Below are positions 25,828-34,413 of a DNA stretch of 64,000 bases, in pieces. The DNA comes from Salinisphaera sp002433465 (lineage in GTDB: Bacteria > Pseudomonadota > Gammaproteobacteria > Nevskiales > Salinisphaeraceae), in the NCBI RefSeq assembly GCF_040361435.1, contig NZ_APNL01000004.1, forward strand, positions 124,001 to 188,000, written 5' to 3'. Within the stretch, counting starts at the first letter, position 1, and each line of letters starts with the position of its first letter. The position numbers and the translations under genes are program-made. The notes under the pieces are model-generated. The model was not told where the DNA came from and ran no database searches. It saw nothing but the letters and a program-made list of their open reading frames with translations.

Positions 25828-27336
25828 GTGTCTGAAGAAACAGTCGACGAACGCCAGTCCAAGGATTCCAACAGCAGCAACAATGGCAACGGCGGGAATA
25901 ACAACCGCCGCGGCCGGCGCCGCAAGAATCCGAATGGGCCGAACAAGCCGCGCAACAGCGGCGGCAACAACCGTGGCAAGGGCGGCGGCCCGAACAAGGG
26001 CGGCAACAATCCGCCCAACGAGGACATCGACGAGGCCGAGTTCGAGGCCTATGCGGGTGTCGCCGGCGACGGGCCGATTCTGCACCTGAGTGAGCTCAAG
26101 CAGAAGACCGCTGCCGAGCTCATGGATATGGCGCAGGAGATGGAGCTCGAGAACATCTCGCGCATGCGCAAGCAGGATCTGATCTTCGCCATGCTCAAGG
26201 GGCATGCGAAATCCGGCGAGCGCATCTACGGCGACGGTGTGCTTGAAATTCTCTCGGACGGCTTCGGGTTTTTGCGCTCGAACGAATCGTCCTACATGGC
26301 CGGGCCGGACGATATTTACGTCTCGCCCAGCCAGATCCGGCGCTTTTCGCTGCGTACCGGCGACAACATCTCCGGGCGTATTCGTCCGCCGAAGGAATCG
26401 GAGCGCTATTTCGCCCTGCTCAAGGTCGACGAGATCAACGGCGATCCGCCGGAGAAGTCGAAGGGCAAGGTACTGTTCGAAAACCTCACGCCCCTGTTCC
26501 CGACCGAGCGTATGGTCATGGAGCTGGGCAACGGCTCCACCGAAGACATCACCGCACGTACGATCGATCTGGTGGCGCCGTTCGGCAAGGGCCAGCGTGG
26601 CCTGATCGTGTCGCCGCCCAAGGCCGGCAAGACGATGATGATGCAGAACATCGCCCAGTCGATCGCGCATAACTATCCCGAGTGTCATCTGATCGTGCTG
26701 CTCATCGACGAGCGGCCCGAAGAAGTCACCGAGATGGAGCGCAGCGTGCGCGGTGAAGTGGTGTCGTCGACCTTCGACGAGCCGGCGTCGCGCCATGTGC
26801 AGGTCGCCGACATGGTGATCGAGAAGGCCAAGCGTCTGGTCGAGCACAAGAAGGACGTGGTCATCCTGCTCGACTCGCTGACCCGTCTGGCCCGTGCCTA
26901 CAACACCACGGCGCCGTCCTCGGGCAAGGTGCTCACCGGTGGCGTCGACGCCAATGCGCTGCAGAAACCCAAGCGCTTCTTCGGCGCGGCCCGTAACGTG
27001 GAAGAGGGCGGCAGCCTGACCATTCTGGCCACCGCGCTTATCGAAACCGGTTCGAAGATGGACGAGGTCATCTACGAAGAGTTCAAGGGTACCGGCAACA
27101 TGGAGGTCCATATGGATCGCCGCATTGCCGAAAAGCGCATCTACCCGGCCATCCACGTCAATCGCTCCGGCACGCGCCGCGAGGAAAAGCTGGTGCCCCA
27201 GGACGAGCTCCAGCGCATGTGGGTGCTGCGCAAGCTCCTGCACGGCATGGACGACCTGGCAGCCATGGAGCTGCTCATCGATCGCATGAAGCAGACCAAG
27301 ACCAATGCCCAGTTCTTCGAATCGATGAAGCGTTAG
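25828..27336 (+). CDS. rho: Transcription termination factor Rho with an extended N-terminal region
   Basis: A hexameric RNA-dependent ATPase/translocase that ends transcription. The core (from about residue 84, HLSELKQKTAAELMDMA) matches E. coli Rho closely. It has the cold-shock-like RNA-binding domain (GVLEILSDGFGFLRS), Walker A SPPKAGKT, Walker B VVILLDSLTRLARAYN, the Q-loop GGVDANAL, the R-loop GTGNMEVHMDR and the C-terminal KTNAQFFESMKR. The protein has 502 residues against about 419 in E. coli. The excess is an N-terminal low-complexity stretch: residues 11-64 hold about 17 Asn and 12 Lys/Arg plus many Gly. The start is a GTG at 25828 with no strong ribosome site. No later start preserves the whole core better. 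Confidence 0.97.
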   Translation: MSEETVDERQSKDSNSSNNGNGGNNNRRGRRRKNPNGPNKPRNSGGNNRGKGGGPNKGGNNPPNEDIDEAEFEAYAGVAGDGPILHLSELKQKTAAELMDMAQEMELENISRMRKQDLIFAMLKGHAKSGERIYGDGVLEILSDGFGFLRSNESSYMAGPDDIYVSPSQIRRFSLRTGDNISGRIRPPKESERYFALLKVDEINGDPPEKSKGKVLFENLTPLFPTERMVMELGNGSTEDITARTIDLVAPFGKGQRGLIVSPPKAGKTMMMQNIAQSIAHNYPECHLIVLLIDERPEEVTEMERSVRGEVVSSTFDEPASRHVQVADMVIEKAKRLVEHKKDVVILLDSLTRLARAYNTTAPSSGKVLTGGVDANALQKPKRFFGAARNVEEGGSLTILATALIETGSKMDEVIYEEFKGTGNMEVHMDRRIAEKRIYPAIHVNRSGTRREEKLVPQDELQRMWVLRKLLHGMDDLAAMELLIDRMKQTKTNAQFFESMKR

Positions 27337-27362
27337 GGCTGAATTCGAAAGCGGTATACAGA

Positions 27363-27388
27363 AGCGGGCCCTCGTGGCCCGCTTTTTT
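27363..27388 (+). terminator. Intrinsic terminator of rho
   Basis: An 8-bp stem (AGCGGGCC / GGCCCGCT) with a CTCGT loop is followed by a run of six T. It lies 27 bp after the rho stop on the plus strand, a textbook terminator. Confidence 0.93.
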
Positions 27389-27676
27389 ATGGGCGGACGT
27401 CAGGGCCTGGTAACGCGAACGCCACTCGTGGCGTTGCCTTGTAGAAATTCGCCCGGCAAGGCGCCAGCCGAGACGTTGGGTAAGGCAAATGAACGACGCG
27501 CAACGCGGCATGGTGGATTTGTCGCACGCAACCCGTCGGCAGGCGAGCCCAGCGCGTCATCATGCAAGGCGCGCAATCCGGTATTGCAGCGCGCTCATGT
27601 CGCAAAGTGGCACCCCGCTCAGCGCGCATTGTGTCGCACAAAAATGTGCGGCGGCGCAGCGATTTCGATGGCGTTG
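27389..27676. other. Non-coding region between rho and pqiC
   Basis: A 288-bp stretch between two terminators. Short open frames cross it but have no family motif, ribosome site or convincing codon use. It is rich in short inverted repeats, such as AACGCCAC/GTGGCGTT at about 27418-27435 and a GTCGCAC / GTGCGGC motif near 27635. It may be decayed mobile or repeat DNA. I cannot assign it. Confidence 0.45.
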
Positions 27677-27703
27677 AAAACAGCTGACGCAGTCAGCTGT
27701 TTT
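27677..27703 (-). terminator. Terminator at the end of the pqiABC operon
   Basis: A perfect 12-bp inverted repeat (AAAACAGCTGAC / GTCAGCTGTTTT) has a 3-nt loop. The A/T ends make it usable in both directions. It lies 22 bp past the pqiC stop on the minus strand and faces rho from the other side. Confidence 0.8.
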
Positions 27704-27725
27704 GCTGCCGGGCTTGTAACACGCC

Positions 27726-28325
27726 CTAGCGTTGCCGAGCGGCCGTGGCGCTGCTGATTGCAGGGACGATACCCTGGGCTGTGGCCTGCCAACCCTCGGA
27801 AAGGCTTTCGACCAGCGCCTCGTAGCCGTCATTCGCAAGCGCCACTTCGCGCGCGAAACGCTGGCGTGCCACGGTATGCCCGTCTGGATCTTCGAGCTGC
27901 CATTCGCCCGCGATATGGGCATGGCCGTCGTAATGGCCCATGAACTGATCGACGCGGGTGTGCAGGGTATAGCGATCGGCGGTGCCGGCGTTTCCACGGC
28001 GTACGATCTGAACATCGTCGAGCGCGCCGGCGAGCGTCGCAGCCAGGGATTCGCGCAGCTGTTCGCCCAGCGGCGCGGCCCAGCGATTGTGGTTGGCGAT
28101 GACCACCCGGTGGGGGTCGGTTTGATAGACGATGCCGCGTTCGTCGAGCAACGGCGCGATCTCGACCGGCGCGACCAGCAGCTGCGTACGCGCCGCGGCT
28201 GCGGCCGGCATGGGTTGGCGGGCCGTCCCCGGATCGAGCACGAACAGCGACGGCGATGAAGCACTGCCGGCGCAGCCGGTCACCAAGACGGCCAGGGCGA
28301 GGTAGAACAGAGTACGTGTTGTCAT
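27726..28325 (-). CDS. pqiC: PqiC-like outer-membrane lipoprotein (ABC-type transport auxiliary family)
   Basis: A 199-residue lipoprotein with a signal peptide ending in the lipobox VTGC (Cys18). The segments YVLDPG-like LFVLDPG, LLVAPVEIAPLLDERGIVYQ and VVIANHNRWAAPLGEQLRES match the ABC-type transport auxiliary (DUF330/PqiC) family: a beta strand, then the Y/W-A-x-PL motif. In E. coli, PqiC anchors the PqiB lipid tunnel to the outer membrane. The start overlaps the pqiB stop by 4 bp, giving the full pqiA-pqiB-pqiC order. Confidence 0.9.
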   Translation of the reverse strand: MTTRTLFYLALAVLVTGCAGSASSPSLFVLDPGTARQPMPAAAAARTQLLVAPVEIAPLLDERGIVYQTDPHRVVIANHNRWAAPLGEQLRESLAATLAGALDDVQIVRRGNAGTADRYTLHTRVDQFMGHYDGHAHIAGEWQLEDPDGHTVARQRFAREVALANDGYEALVESLSEGWQATAQGIVPAISSATAARQR

Positions 28326-29968
28326 CGGGCGGCCTTCGGGGTCGGATCGCCGTCTTCGGGGCGGCCGAAGATGAGCGCGTTGGGGCGGTCATGCAGGGTA
28401 CGCGCCAGCGGCGCGACGTCGTCGAGTACGCGATTGAGGCGGTCCAGCGAGCGGCTGAATTCGCCGTAGGCCGGCGCTCCCTGTTGAAAGCCGTCGAGCG
28501 TGTCCTGCAGCTCGGCGAGTGTCGCGCGCAGCGTGCCCGGTAGTTCTCGGGTGTCCTGGGCTTCGAGCAGCTGATTGATATTGCGGGTGGCGCGGTGCAG
28601 CTCGTCGAGCGTGGCGTTCGAGGTTTCCAGCGTATGCTTGAGGTCGTTGGCGATCGGGCGCACGTCGATGGCGTTGAGCTTGTCCATGAGGTCCGACAGC
28701 TGGCTCTGAATGCTGGTGATGCTACTCGGCACGCTGGGGAAGACCTCGTATTCGCCGAGGGTCATCGGCTTGTAGTCGTCGGCGTTGCTCTCAAACTGCA
28801 GGTTGATGAAGGTCGCGCCGGTCAGCAGGTTGCCCGACTTGATAGTGGCGCGGAGTCCGTTGGCGAAAAAGCGCTTGTTGTTGGCGCGCCACTCGGCGTC
28901 GCTCCAGTCGGCCCAGCTGTTGGCCGGACGCTGCGGCTCGATGGAGATCAGCACCGGGATCTTGAAATCGGACAGGCGTTGCAGGTTGAAGTCGTCGCGA
29001 AAGAACGGCACCTGTTCGACCGTACCGATACGCAGGCCGCGATATTCGACCGGCGCACCGGGCGACAGGCCGCGCACCGAGTCGTCGAGCAAGATCACGT
29101 AGCGAATTTTCTCATCAAAGCGATCCTGATTGGCCGCGCTGCGGGTGGCATAAAGCTTGAACGCCTGACCGGCGGTGGCCGGCTTGCCCGGCTCGACACC
29201 ATCGGCCCGCCCGAAGGTGACCCCGCCCGCGAGGATGCTCTGCAGCGAGCCGGTATGCACGTCCACGCCGTCCGAGCCGAGATGAAAATCGATGCCCGAA
29301 CGCAGCCAGAACTGTGTGGTTTGGGTGATCAGCTGGGCATAGGGCTCGCGCACGAACACCCGGTATTGCATGTGCTGGTCCTCGACGACGAACTTGCTGT
29401 CCTCGATCTGGCCGACCGTCTGGCCCTGATAGATGATGGGATCGCCGACCGCCAGCGAATTGTCGCCGTCGCTGGTCAGTCGCACCGCGATGCCCGGCTC
29501 GCTGGACGAAGTGGCCGGCGGCGTATCCTGAACCTTGAACTCGCGCCGGTGCTTGTCGGCGTTGCCCGGTTCGAGCTGGATATAGGCGCCCGACAGGATC
29601 GTGCCCAGACCGCTGATGCCCTGACGCCCGACACGGGGCTTGACCACCCAGAAACGGCTGTCGGAGACCAGCAGTTCGGAGGTGTCCGGGTTCATCTGCA
29701 CGGTTGCCACCGCGCCCTCGTAATCGTCGGCCAGTCGCACCGATTCCAGATGTCCGACCTCGACACTGCGTACCTTGACCAGCGTCTTGCCGGCCTCCAG
29801 ACCGTCGGCGGTATCCAGCGCGAGCGTGATTTCCGGGCCCCGTGACATGACGTTTTGATAGATCAGCCACAGGCCGATCAACGCCGCGCCGAGTGGAATG
29901 AACCATACCGGCGAAATGCGCCGGCGCCGCGGGCCATGGGTGACGGCAGTGTTCGGATCTTGGGTCAT
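28322..29968 (-). CDS. pqiB: PqiB-like MCE-domain lipid transport protein
   Basis: A 548-residue inner-membrane-anchored periplasmic protein. An N-terminal helix (ISPVWFIPLGAALIGLWLIY) is followed by three MCE (MlaD-like) domains. Each starts with the pattern of TLVKVRSVEVGHLESVRL (near residue 50), AVGDPIIYQGQTVGQIEDSK (near 165) and SPGAPVEYRGLRIGTVEQV (near 300). A C-terminal helical needle follows (SSITSIQSQLSDLMDKLNAI onward). The layout matches PqiB, whose stacked hexamers form a tunnel for lipids between membranes. I chose the ATG at 29968 because it overlaps the pqiA stop in an ATGA. Confidence 0.94.
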   Translation of the reverse strand: MTQDPNTAVTHGPRRRRISPVWFIPLGAALIGLWLIYQNVMSRGPEITLALDTADGLEAGKTLVKVRSVEVGHLESVRLADDYEGAVATVQMNPDTSELLVSDSRFWVVKPRVGRQGISGLGTILSGAYIQLEPGNADKHRREFKVQDTPPATSSSEPGIAVRLTSDGDNSLAVGDPIIYQGQTVGQIEDSKFVVEDQHMQYRVFVREPYAQLITQTTQFWLRSGIDFHLGSDGVDVHTGSLQSILAGGVTFGRADGVEPGKPATAGQAFKLYATRSAANQDRFDEKIRYVILLDDSVRGLSPGAPVEYRGLRIGTVEQVPFFRDDFNLQRLSDFKIPVLISIEPQRPANSWADWSDAEWRANNKRFFANGLRATIKSGNLLTGATFINLQFESNADDYKPMTLGEYEVFPSVPSSITSIQSQLSDLMDKLNAIDVRPIANDLKHTLETSNATLDELHRATRNINQLLEAQDTRELPGTLRATLAELQDTLDGFQQGAPAYGEFSRSLDRLNRVLDDVAPLARTLHDRPNALIFGRPEDGDPTPKAAR

Positions 29969-31224
29969 GGGCTGTCTCGTTCGAAAGTCGCGCCCCAAAG
30001 CCGGCGGGTATCAAAGGTGTGCGCGGCCACCATGGTAATGATCACGACGGCGGCAAAACAAAGCGCGGCCGGGCCGGGTTCGATGGCCATCAGTGCGCCG
30101 GCGCGCACCAGCGCCACAAGCACCGCGACCACGAAGACGTCGATCATCGACCAGCGCCCGATCTTCTCGGTGATCCGGTACAGGCGCATCTGGGATCGCG
30201 AGTCGTCGTGCCAGCCGTGGGTGGCGGCCAGGCACAGCCAGGCAAGGGCTGCGATCTTGCTGATCGGCACCACCACGCTGGCCACGAAGATGACCGTGGC
30301 AATGGGCCACGAGCCGGTATGGGCCAGATGCAGGACGCCGCCAATGATCGTCTGCGGGTCGGTCGACCCCAGGCTGGTGGTCGACATGATCGGATAGATA
30401 TTGGCGGGAATATACAGGATGACCGCGGTGACCAGCAGCGCCCAGGTCAGTTGAATACGATCCAATGCGTTGCTGACCGGGCGCCGGTTGCAGCGCGGGC
30501 AGCGCCCATGTCGGTGTGGTTGGTAGGCCATGCCGCAGCCGCGACAGGCCACGGCGTTCTGGCTCGCGCCGGTACGGGCGGTTTCCAGATGGGGATCGCT
30601 TACCGGCATGGGGGCGAGATCCTGCCAGAGAGAAACCCAGTCGATGAGCGTGAAGGTGCGCAACAGCAGCAGGGCATAAATGCAGAAGGCGACGAACGAG
30701 GTGCCTATAGCGACATCGGCCAGGGTGACGATCTTGATCAGGCTCACGAGCACGCCGACGATGAATACGTCGGCCATCATCCACGGTTCCAGCGGGCGCA
30801 GAGTGCGCGCAAGCGCTCGGGACATGGCGCCCGACCGGCGGCGTGCAGCCTGGACGAGCAGGCAAACCAGCGCCAGCAGATACGCCGCCGGCAGGCCGGC
30901 GGTGGTCATGAACAACAGCACGCCCAGGCTCGGATAGTCGTGGCCCGACATCGCCCGTGCCGCATCGAAGAAGCTCATGCTGTGGGCGACGCCGCGGGTG
31001 GAAAAACTCAGGAAGTCGAAGGCAAACACCAGCCCGAGCATCACCAGCGTCGCCAGCGCCCAGGCAAGCGGGCGTTGGTGATCGGGCTGCGCCGGCGGGG
31101 CGACATGATGGCCACAGCGCGGGCACTGAGCGGCTTCGCCGGCGGCACGCGGCGGTACACGCATGACCCAGTCGCATTCACCGCATACGGCGACGGCTTC
31201 GCCGATGACCTGTTCGTTACTCAT
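29965..31224 (-). CDS. pqiA: PqiA-like inner-membrane protein
   Basis: An inner-membrane protein of about 419 residues with two tandem PqiA domains. Each begins with a zinc-ribbon-like cysteine pair set: CGECDWV...CPRCGHH near residue 14, and CRGCGMAYQ...CPRCNRR near residue 225. Each is followed by about four membrane helices. The family partners PqiB in moving lipids across the envelope, and the E. coli operon is induced by superoxide generators through SoxRS. I chose the ATG at 31224 (MSNEQV). The ATG at 31236 or a TTG at 31269 are alternatives, and none has a clear ribosome site. The gltA terminator lies immediately upstream. Confidence 0.92.
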   Translation of the reverse strand: MSNEQVIGEAVAVCGECDWVMRVPPRAAGEAAQCPRCGHHVAPPAQPDHQRPLAWALATLVMLGLVFAFDFLSFSTRGVAHSMSFFDAARAMSGHDYPSLGVLLFMTTAGLPAAYLLALVCLLVQAARRRSGAMSRALARTLRPLEPWMMADVFIVGVLVSLIKIVTLADVAIGTSFVAFCIYALLLLRTFTLIDWVSLWQDLAPMPVSDPHLETARTGASQNAVACRGCGMAYQPHRHGRCPRCNRRPVSNALDRIQLTWALLVTAVILYIPANIYPIMSTTSLGSTDPQTIIGGVLHLAHTGSWPIATVIFVASVVVPISKIAALAWLCLAATHGWHDDSRSQMRLYRITEKIGRWSMIDVFVVAVLVALVRAGALMAIEPGPAALCFAAVVIITMVAAHTFDTRRLWGATFERDSP

Positions 31225-31267
31225 GTCGTCAACCATAGCCTGCGGGCGCGGCGGTAGATGCAGCAGC

Positions 31268-31294
31268 AAAAAAAAGCGGGCCGCAGCCCGCTTT
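31268..31294 (-). terminator. Intrinsic terminator of gltA
   Basis: A 7-bp stem (AGCGGGC / GCCCGCT) with a CGCA loop is followed on the minus strand by eight T. It lies about 40 bp past the gltA stop. The pqiA start region lies just beyond it, so pqiABC needs its own promoter here. Confidence 0.92.
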
Positions 31295-31331
31295 CATCGC
31301 ATGCCAGCGATCGCCTTAGCGACCGTTACGC

Positions 31332-32624
31332 TCAGCGGTTGTCGATATCGACGTAGTCACGCAGTTCGTAACCGGTATAGACCTGGCGCGGCCGCGCGAT
31401 GCGCATCCCCGGGTCGGCCATCATTTCCGACCAGTGCGCGGCCCAGCCGACGGTACGCGCGATGGCGAACATCGGGGTGAACATGTTGATCGGAATGCCC
31501 AGCGCCTGATAGATGATGCCGGAGTAGAAGTCGACGTTCGGATACAGCTTGCGCTCGACGAAGTACTCGTCCTCCAGGGCGATGCGTTCCAGCTCCAGCG
31601 CCAGCTCGAAGAGCTTGTTGTTCTGCATGCCGTAGTGCTCGAGGATCTCGTGGCAGTAGCCGCGAATGATCTTCGCACGGGGGTCGAAGTTCTTGTAGAC
31701 GCGATGGCCGAAGCCCATCAGGCGGAACGGATCGTTCTTGTCCTTGGCCTTTTCCAGGTACTTCGGCACCTGGGACACGTCGCCGATCTGGGCGAGCATG
31801 TTCAGCACGGCTTCGTTGGCGCCGCCATGCGCGGGCCCCCAAAGGGCCGCGATGCCCGAGGAAATCGCGGCATAGGGGTTGGCGCCGGTGGAGCCGGCCA
31901 TGCGCACGGTCGAGGTGGAGGCGTTCTGCTCGTGGTCGGCGTGCAGGATGAACAGCACGTCCAGGGCCTTGGCGGCGACCGGATCCACTTCGTATTCCTC
32001 GGCCGGCACGGCGAAGCACATGCGCAGGAAGTTGGCAGCGTAATCGAGATGGTTCTTCGGCCCGATCTTGGGCTGGCCGATGGAGTGCTTGTAGGCAGCC
32101 GCGGCGATCGTGGGCATCTTGGCGATCATGCGATGGGCAAAGATCGCGCGATGCTCGGGATCCCGAATATCGGTGGTGTCGTGATAGAAGGCCGACAGCG
32201 AACCGACGATGCCGGTGAGGATGGCCATCGGGTGCGCGTCGTAGTGGAAGCCGTCGTAGAACTTCACCAGCGACTCGTTGAGCATCGTGTGATGCGTGAT
32301 CGAGTGGCGGAAGTCTTCCATCTGCGTGGGGTTGGGCAGTTCGCCGTTGAGCAGCAGGTAGCAGACTTCGAGGTAGCTCGACTTCTCGGCCAGTTCCTGT
32401 ACGGAATAGCCGCGATACATGAGGATGCCGTTCTCACCATCGATGAAGGTGATATCGGACTTGCAGCTGCAGGTCGCCGTGAACGCGGGATCGTAGGTGA
32501 ATACGCCCTGCTTGGTGTTCAGGCCACGCACGTCCACGCCGGGGGTGCCGAGCGTGCCTTCGACGAGCGGCAGCTCGGTGCTGCTGTCGTCCTGCGGATT
32601 GCTGATCTTGAAGGGTTGACTCAT
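31332..32624 (-). CDS. gltA: Citrate synthase (type II, hexameric)
   Basis: Condenses oxaloacetate and acetyl-CoA to citrate. It has 430 residues, close to E. coli GltA (427), the NADH-sensitive hexameric class. Key stretches are the catalytic histidine region LHADHEQNASTSTVRMAGS, the second histidine in MGFGHRVYKNFDPRAK, and the substrate arginine and Asp region near PNVDFYSGIIYQALGIP. The N-terminal beta domain with GVFTYDPAFTATCSCKSDI is typical of Gram-negative forms. The ribosome site GGGAGAT precedes the ATG. It follows the malic enzyme gene by 36 bp on the same strand, so the two may be cotranscribed. Confidence 0.97.
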   Translation of the reverse strand: MSQPFKISNPQDDSSTELPLVEGTLGTPGVDVRGLNTKQGVFTYDPAFTATCSCKSDITFIDGENGILMYRGYSVQELAEKSSYLEVCYLLLNGELPNPTQMEDFRHSITHHTMLNESLVKFYDGFHYDAHPMAILTGIVGSLSAFYHDTTDIRDPEHRAIFAHRMIAKMPTIAAAAYKHSIGQPKIGPKNHLDYAANFLRMCFAVPAEEYEVDPVAAKALDVLFILHADHEQNASTSTVRMAGSTGANPYAAISSGIAALWGPAHGGANEAVLNMLAQIGDVSQVPKYLEKAKDKNDPFRLMGFGHRVYKNFDPRAKIIRGYCHEILEHYGMQNNKLFELALELERIALEDEYFVERKLYPNVDFYSGIIYQALGIPINMFTPMFAIARTVGWAAHWSEMMADPGMRIARPRQVYTGYELRDYVDIDNR

Positions 32625-32660
32625 CTACGATCTCCCGGGTGTTGTCCGTCTCAAGTCTTT

Positions 32661-33932
32661 TCAGCCCTGGTCGGGCTCGACGACCGGCTGCGGATAATGC
32701 GAAGGGTATTCGGTCCGCGCAACGCCGGTGGCGATGGCGGCCTGTGCCACGGCGGGCGGTATGAAATCGATCAGGCGCGGATCGAAGGGGCTCGGAATGA
32801 TGTAGTCCGGCCCGAACGACATCGCGTCCTGGCTGTGCGCCTCGAGTACGCTGTTGGGCACCGGCTGACGGGCGAGTTCGCCCATGGCCCGGGCCGCAGC
32901 CACGCACATTGTCATGTTTATGCGGCGGGCGCGCACGTCCAGCGCGCCGCGAAAGATATAGGGAAAACCCAGAACGTTGTTGACCTGGTTCGGGTAGTCG
33001 CTGCGGCCGGTCGCCATGATCAGGTCGTCGCGCACGCTCTTGGCTTCTTCCGGCGTGATCTCGGGCGTCGGGTTCGACAGCGCGAATACCACCGGCTTGG
33101 CCGGCATCATGCCGATCTGTTCGGCCGACACCGTGCCCGGGCCGGACAGGCCGATGAATACGTCGGCCTGCTTCATGGCGTCGTCGACGCTGCGCAGGTC
33201 GGTCTTGGTGGCGAACTGGGCCTTTTGCTCGGACAGGTCGTCGCGATCGGAATGAATCACACCCTTGCGATCGCACATGAACACGTTTTCGAGCTGTGCG
33301 CCCATTTCCAGCAGCAGGTTCATCGAGGCCACGCCGGCCGCGCCTGCGCCCATGCATACGATTTTCGCATCGGCAAGACGCTTGCCCTGAAGCTCAAGCG
33401 CGTTGATCAGCCCGGCCGCGACGATGATCGCGGTGCCGTGCTGGTCGTCGTGAAAGACCGGAATATCCAGACGCTCGATGAGCGTGTTCTCGATCTCGAA
33501 ACAGTGCGGCGCCGCGATGTCTTCCAGATTGATGCCACCGAACGTTGGCGCGATACGCACTACCGTGTCGATGAAATCCTTGGGATTGTCGGCATCGACT
33601 TCGATATCGAAGACGTTGACGTCGGCAAACTTCTTGAACAGAACCGCCTTGCCTTCCATCACCGGCTTGCTGGCCAGCGCGCCGGTATTGCCCAGCCCCA
33701 GCACTGCGGTGCCGTTGGAAATCACCGCGACCAGATTGCCTTTCGAGGTGTAGCGAAACGCCGCTTCCGGATCGTCGCGTATCTCTTTTACCGGTTCGGC
33801 CACGCCGGGCGTATACGCCAGCGACAGCTCTTCGTAGGTGGTGAAAGGCTTGGTGACCGATATCGCAAGTTTCCCGGGCTTGGGCTTTGCGTGGTAGTCC
33901 AGAGCTTCCTGTTTGCGCGAGTAATCGGCCAT
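32661..33932 (-). CDS. maeB: Malic enzyme (oxaloacetate-decarboxylating)
   Basis: Converts malate to pyruvate and CO2 with NAD(P)+. It has 423 residues from the ATG at 33932 (MADYSRKQEALDYHAKPKPG). The catalytic regions are AYTPGVAEPVKEI, the metal-binding DIPVFHDDQHGTAI, and the Rossmann motif MGAGAAGVASMNLLLEMGA. It is the single-domain form, with no C-terminal phosphotransacetylase-like domain as found in the E. coli MaeB of about 760 residues. Cofactor preference cannot be read safely. The frame continues 49 codons upstream, but that part lacks family similarity. Confidence 0.93.
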   Translation of the reverse strand: MADYSRKQEALDYHAKPKPGKLAISVTKPFTTYEELSLAYTPGVAEPVKEIRDDPEAAFRYTSKGNLVAVISNGTAVLGLGNTGALASKPVMEGKAVLFKKFADVNVFDIEVDADNPKDFIDTVVRIAPTFGGINLEDIAAPHCFEIENTLIERLDIPVFHDDQHGTAIIVAAGLINALELQGKRLADAKIVCMGAGAAGVASMNLLLEMGAQLENVFMCDRKGVIHSDRDDLSEQKAQFATKTDLRSVDDAMKQADVFIGLSGPGTVSAEQIGMMPAKPVVFALSNPTPEITPEEAKSVRDDLIMATGRSDYPNQVNNVLGFPYIFRGALDVRARRINMTMCVAAARAMGELARQPVPNSVLEAHSQDAMSFGPDYIIPSPFDPRLIDFIPPAVAQAAIATGVARTEYPSHYPQPVVEPDQG

Positions 33933-34013
33933 GCAGCTTGGCTTTGCGTTGAAGCGTAAGGAGCCCGCCGGTGCGCTATCCGGCGCACCCGGGCATTGAT
34001 CGATGAATTCGCG

Positions 34014-34019
34014 AGTATA
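34014..34019 (-). promoter_or_regulatory. Candidate -10 element upstream of the malic enzyme gene
   Basis: TATACT on the minus strand lies about 80 bp before the ATG at 33932, but no good -35 lies 16-18 bp away. The surrounding 33933-34224 spacer (292 bp) also holds the hairpin GGTGCGC/GCGCACC near 33970-33989 and a plus-strand T7 run at 34084-34092. I see no gene in it. Confidence 0.35.
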
Positions 34020-34224
34020 CCGGCGCGTTGGCCCTGCGACCAGCGATAGCGCGGCTTTGCCCCGGCAAGTCGCTGTCACGACGCCGTTTTTTTATCGAAA
34101 CAGCTACGACGAACGTCGAACTCGAGGCTTGTCCAGGACCCGTTCAGCCAGTCTGGCAGTCGAGCCGCGATCGGCGCGCCGGGCGCCCGGGAGGGCTGCA
34201 TACAAGGCAATAGCGCAGGGCGGG

Positions 34225-34413
34225 CTAGTCGTTTTCGGCCGCGGTATCGATATGCGCCAGGCTGCCGTCGGGGGCGACGTTCACGCTCACCAGTATGGGC
34301 TGGCAACACACGAAACAGTCTTCGGTGTAGGTCTGATCGCCGACCGAACAGTCGACCACCATCACGATCGGCTCGCCGCAGTAGGGACAGGTTACCGTCT
34401 GTTCTTCGAGCAT
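34225..34413 (-). CDS. CPXCG motif-containing cysteine-rich protein
   Basis: A 62-residue protein with two cysteine pairs, CPYCGEP near residue 9 and CFVCCQP near residue 33. These look like a small zinc ribbon. The sequence matches the widespread family annotated as CPXCG motif-containing cysteine-rich protein, whose function is unknown. The acidic C-terminal half (DGSLAHIDTAAEND) is also typical. The start ATG overlaps the hemW stop by one base (TGATG), so translation is probably coupled. It would be the last gene of the rph-rdgB-hemW series. Confidence 0.88.
   Translation of the reverse strand: MLEEQTVTCPYCGEPIVMVVDCSVGDQTYTEDCFVCCQPILVSVNVAPDGSLAHIDTAAEND

Noticed and set aside
27374..27757. 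A 127-codon plus-strand frame after rho
   Set aside because: It starts inside the rho terminator, runs through a second terminator and overlaps pqiC. No ribosome site or family similarity is visible.
31434..33959. Long plus-strand frame opposite gltA and maeB
   Set aside because: An antisense shadow of two well-supported enzymes, with no motifs of its own. The same applies to the long frames opposite spoT (39454-41877), coxA (54475-56238), coxB (53172-54632) and recG (43089-44330).
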